The notes beneath the pieces are model-generated. The model was not told the origin of the DNA and did no database searches. It saw only the letters and a list, made by a program, of their open reading frames with translations. From Planctomycetota bacterium (GTDB taxonomy: Bacteria; Planctomycetota; Planctomycetia; Pirellulales; Pirellulaceae), in the NCBI GenBank assembly GCA_029259935.1, contig JAJDEH010000177.1, positions 1 to 25,142 of the forward strand: a DNA stretch of 25,142 nt. The letters are read 5' to 3'. Shown piece after piece: positions 22,451 to 25,142 of this stretch (within the stretch, counting starts at the first letter, position 1; each line of letters opens with the position of its first letter). Both the position numbers and the translations under genes were made by a program.

Positions 22451-25141
22451 TCAATCGGAGCCCTGCAGTGCGATCCACGCCCGGTTTTGGTAACTGCATT
22501 TGCAACCGGCGGAGGCATCCGGGACGAGTACCAAGCCGCCCACCGGCAGCGCGTTAATCCAGCAGCCGGGGCGGATGCCGCCGAAGTTCTCCGTTCCCGC
22601 TTCACGCGTTGTGTCGAGATAGCCCAGCGTCCCCGAGCGGAACATAAGCAGGTTTTTGGAACCCGACAATTGGCCACAGCCGTACGACTTGACCATCCCC
22701 AGCGACTTCGATTCACCTGTCAACAGATCGATCGACGAAGGAAAGGCGATAATCGTGCGGTCGTTGATCAGCGGTCGCGTGCTGTATTTCGCTTTGCCGT
22801 CCCACAATCGCTCGCCCGTGCTGGCGCGGAAAGCCGTCATTTTTCCGCCGACTTCCGAAGGCAGACGGAATCTGGTCGGTTGATAGGTCATCAGCAGCAC
22901 GTCATGCTCGGCGCTATAGATCGCCGTCGTGCCGAAGATGTCGTCAACGTTGTACCATGATTGCTTTCCCGTTTTGGCTTCCAGGGCGATCAGTTCGCCG
23001 GTGCGATGGCCGGCCGGCGGCTGCTTGGGCTTTTCGCCGCGGCGTGCCGGAGCCCGCGACAGCAAATCGTCGAGCGCCAGTTCCCGATCGATCAGAAACA
23101 GCTTGCCGCCGCCGATCGCGATGGTGTTGTTGCGCAGCGAATCTTGGGCATCATAACGCCACAGCAGCTTGCCCGATTCGACATCCATGGCAAACACGGA
23201 CTTCGATTCCGAGTACTGCTGCTTCATGTGCGCATCCGCGCGGATATAGGCGTGACGCGAGATGTGCTCGTTGTTGGAAAGCGACCCGAACAAAATACCG
23301 TCGACACAGGCGATGTAGCCCCATGTGCCCGGTTTGCCGTCTTGCTGTTTAGGTGCGACATAAGTGTGTTTCACTTCTCCTGTCGCGGCGTCGATTCGAT
23401 AGCAGCGATCGTTGTTGCGCAGAAAGACGCTGTCGCCGGCCACGCACATGTTGCTGCCGGTGATTGCCGTCCCGGCCAGATGGTCGGCGTTGTAAGCGTC
23501 GAGAATGCCTTTCTGCTCAAAGTGCCACAGTGTGCGGCCGTTGTAAGCATCCACGGCGCGCAAGCCGTCCAGCCCCTGCGCGAACAGCCGTCCATCGTGA
23601 AACAAGGGCGACGGACCTCGTCCATGTCGCTGCGGAAGTTCAAGGTCGACGTCCCGGTACCACAAGGCCGTGAGCGGTCCTTTGATCGTATCGGTCGAGC
23701 ACAAGGTGTTGGCCGCATTGGAATAAAGGTGCGTCCACTGCCCCGCGCCTTGGAGGGCTCCGCGCGTCGCGACCTTCATCGAACCCGCGCGGCCAATGCA
23801 GGCCACGCCTCCATACGGCCGCTGTAGACGAAATCCTTCGGCTGCGTCCACGACCTCCGATCCTTCGCTCAAAGAACGAGCGGACACGACGAGATTCGCA
23901 AAATACTTTGGATAGTTGGTCTTGGACGGATCGCCCTGATGGACCGTGACGCGGCTGCCGTAAAGGCCGCAATCATCAAGCTTTTTCCGAGCGGTCCTGA
24001 CGTTGTCTGCATCTAGATCGATGGCGACGATATGCAACTGCGTCTGCTTGGCGAGTTCGTAGGCCAGTGCTCCATCACCGCAACCGAGATCGACGCAGTA
24101 GCCTTCGGTGATGCCGGTCCGTTTGATGATCTCGGCGGCCGCCTTGGCGAAAGTGTCATTATCGCCAAATGGATTTTCTTTTGGTGTCGCGCGATGAACC
24201 ACCGACTTCGCGCCGCTCGCGCCCGCATAGCAGTGAATCGCACCGCTGGCGCTACTGACGTACAGGCATCCATTCGATGCGGCCAGACCATGCGCGGCGT
24301 CGTCTATCTTATCGGACCAGAGAATACGCTTGGACTGCATGTCGACGGCGGCGATCTGGTCTTCATTGCTAGAAACGATCGTGTTTCCGGCCACGATCAG
24401 CGAAGTTCCGGCGGGGACATCTTTCATTTGCCAGAGCACTTCGTGGGTTTGCACCTGCTGGGGCTTGCCCTTGCGATCGACGACTTGCTTGACGATCGGC
24501 TTCAGCGCCCGCAACTGATTTCCCGCGCCATGCACAATGCCACCTTGGAAAACGGCGACTCTGCCGGCAATCGGATCGGACAGCAGCGCGCCGTTCTCCG
24601 TGTCATAGGCGTATCCGCCGTTGTACAGCAGCGAGCCTGAAAGTACGGCGATCGTCCCGCCGCGGCGCGTGTTCTCCTGCAGGCGGTAATACTCGAACTT
24701 GCCGCTGGCACGATTGAAAGCGGCCGGAACGGCTCGTCCGGTCGGCACGAACAAACGCTTGTCGTTGGCCAATAGATAACCCTGAGCCGACACGCCGCTC
24801 TTGGCTCGAGCTCCGCCGTGCGGCTGTGGCATATCGATGCCGCCGGAACTGTCATTCGTCCAGACGATCTCACCGGAGTTCGGATTCATCGCATAAAGAA
24901 AAATTTGTTCCGACTGCCAGATCCCCGCGCCCCAATACAAGATTCCGTCATGGATGACGGGCCCGCCGCGCGCCGGCCACCGCGAGACGATGCGACTGTT
25001 GCCGAGTACCCGATCGTCGCTCGGTCCGCCTCGCCACCGCCGAACCAGAGTTCCTTTCCGCGCGCCTAGGCAATACAAATAGCCGTCATCGCTCACGACA
25101 AACAGGCGATCCTTCCAAATGACCGGAGCAAAACGCACCGG
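22451..25141 (-). CDS. PQQ-like beta-propeller with internal methyltransferase domain (5' partial)
   Basis: The frame is open to the right edge, so the N-terminus is missing; the first visible codons read PVRFAPVIWKDRLFVVSDDG. Counting from the GTG codon at 25138, residues about 5-315 are PQQ/BamB-like propeller blades (LFVVSDDGYLYCLGARKG, ILWSDKIDD, LYVSSASGAIHCYAG). Residues about 325-455 form a Rossmann-type SAM-methyltransferase domain: VDLGCGDG (349-356) is motif I, IVAIDLD (Asp374) follows, and NLVVSA marks motif IV. Blades resume from about 465 to the end. The protein closes with GLVLVPDASAGCKCSYQNRA, a Gly-Cys-x-Cys-Ser-Tyr end that I associate with planctomycete PQQ proteins. It is probably exported, but the signal lies outside the window. 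Substrate, and whether the methyltransferase is active, are unknown. Confidence 0.9.
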   Translation of the reverse strand, partial: PVRFAPVIWKDRLFVVSDDGYLYCLGARKGTLVRRWRGGPSDDRVLGNSRIVSRWPARGGPVIHDGILYWGAGIWQSEQIFLYAMNPNSGEIVWTNDSSGGIDMPQPHGGARAKSGVSAQGYLLANDKRLFVPTGRAVPAAFNRASGKFEYYRLQENTRRGGTIAVLSGSLLYNGGYAYDTENGALLSDPIAGRVAVFQGGIVHGAGNQLRALKPIVKQVVDRKGKPQQVQTHEVLWQMKDVPAGTSLIVAGNTIVSSNEDQIAAVDMQSKRILWSDKIDDAAHGLAASNGCLYVSSASGAIHCYAGASGAKSVVHRATPKENPFGDNDTFAKAAAEIIKRTGITEGYCVDLGCGDGALAYELAKQTQLHIVAIDLDADNVRTARKKLDDCGLYGSRVTVHQGDPSKTNYPKYFANLVVSARSLSEGSEVVDAAEGFRLQRPYGGVACIGRAGSMKVATRGALQGAGQWTHLYSNAANTLCSTDTIKGPLTALWYRDVDLELPQRHGRGPSPLFHDGRLFAQGLDGLRAVDAYNGRTLWHFEQKGILDAYNADHLAGTAITGSNMCVAGDSVFLRNNDRCYRIDAATGEVKHTYVAPKQQDGKPGTWGYIACVDGILFGSLSNNEHISRHAYIRADAHMKQQYSESKSVFAMDVESGKLLWRYDAQDSLRNNTIAIGGGKLFLIDRELALDDLLSRAPARRGEKPKQPPAGHRTGELIALEAKTGKQSWYNVDDIFGTTAIYSAEHDVLLMTYQPTRFRLPSEVGGKMTAFRASTGERLWDGKAKYSTRPLINDRTIIAFPSSIDLLTGESKSLGMVKSYGCGQLSGSKNLLMFRSGTLGYLDTTREAGTENFGGIRPGCWINALPVGGLVLVPDASAGCKCSYQNRAWIALQGSD

Positions 25142-25142
25142 A

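Noticed and set aside
22256..22960. Plus-strand open frame spanning the gap before and part of the propeller gene
   Set aside because: Most of it is antisense to the PQQ-like gene, and the translation has no recognisable domain.

Overview
The window reads as a stretch of planctomycete chromosome, probably from the Pirellula group. This is inferred from gene content: a PQQ-type propeller protein ending in a Gly-Cys-x-Cys-Ser-Tyr motif, a planctomycete-style heme-binding protein with a HEAT-like N-terminus, a PqqD/M50-protease/HlyD protein beside a GAF/HlyD protein, few clear Shine-Dalgarno sites, and long stand-alone genes in mixed orientations. The genes are densely packed. I saw no rRNA, tRNA, CRISPR array, insertion sequence or phage gene.

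Left part (1-5250): a WD40 propeller gene, cut by the left edge, is followed 3 bases later by a small gene starting Met-Tyr-Ala-Gly-Gly. A second, clearly paralogous copy follows after 89 bases; I do not recognise this small-protein family. Facing them from the other strand is a protein with an N-terminal TIR domain (putative catalytic Glu78) joined through a glycine-rich linker to a P-loop ATPase. This is the best candidate for an undescribed conflict or signalling system. The two halves are convergent, so the link is by proximity only. A 305-base gap separates the TIR gene from an acylphosphatase gene that starts with TTG behind a perfect GGAGG.

Middle part (5251-15230): acylphosphatase, an ABC-2-type permease without a visible ATPase partner, a secreted alpha/beta hydrolase, a small protein of unknown function, and a membrane protein with C-terminal TPR repeats. 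A minus-strand pair follows: a GAF-GAF-TM-HlyD protein upstream of a PqqD-M50-HlyD protein. Together they look like a compact envelope or export module. Between them lies a 53-base element with two perfect 7-bp hairpins inside a perfect 11-bp outer inverted repeat.

Right part (15231-25142): an APC amino acid permease divergent from a Cys/Met-metabolism PLP enzyme, a PilZ-like membrane protein, 3-methyladenine DNA glycosylase, glucose-1-phosphate adenylyltransferase (glgC, glycogen synthesis), a HEAT/cytochrome-c protein, and a large PQQ-like propeller protein with a SAM-methyltransferase domain in its middle. The last gene runs off the right edge.
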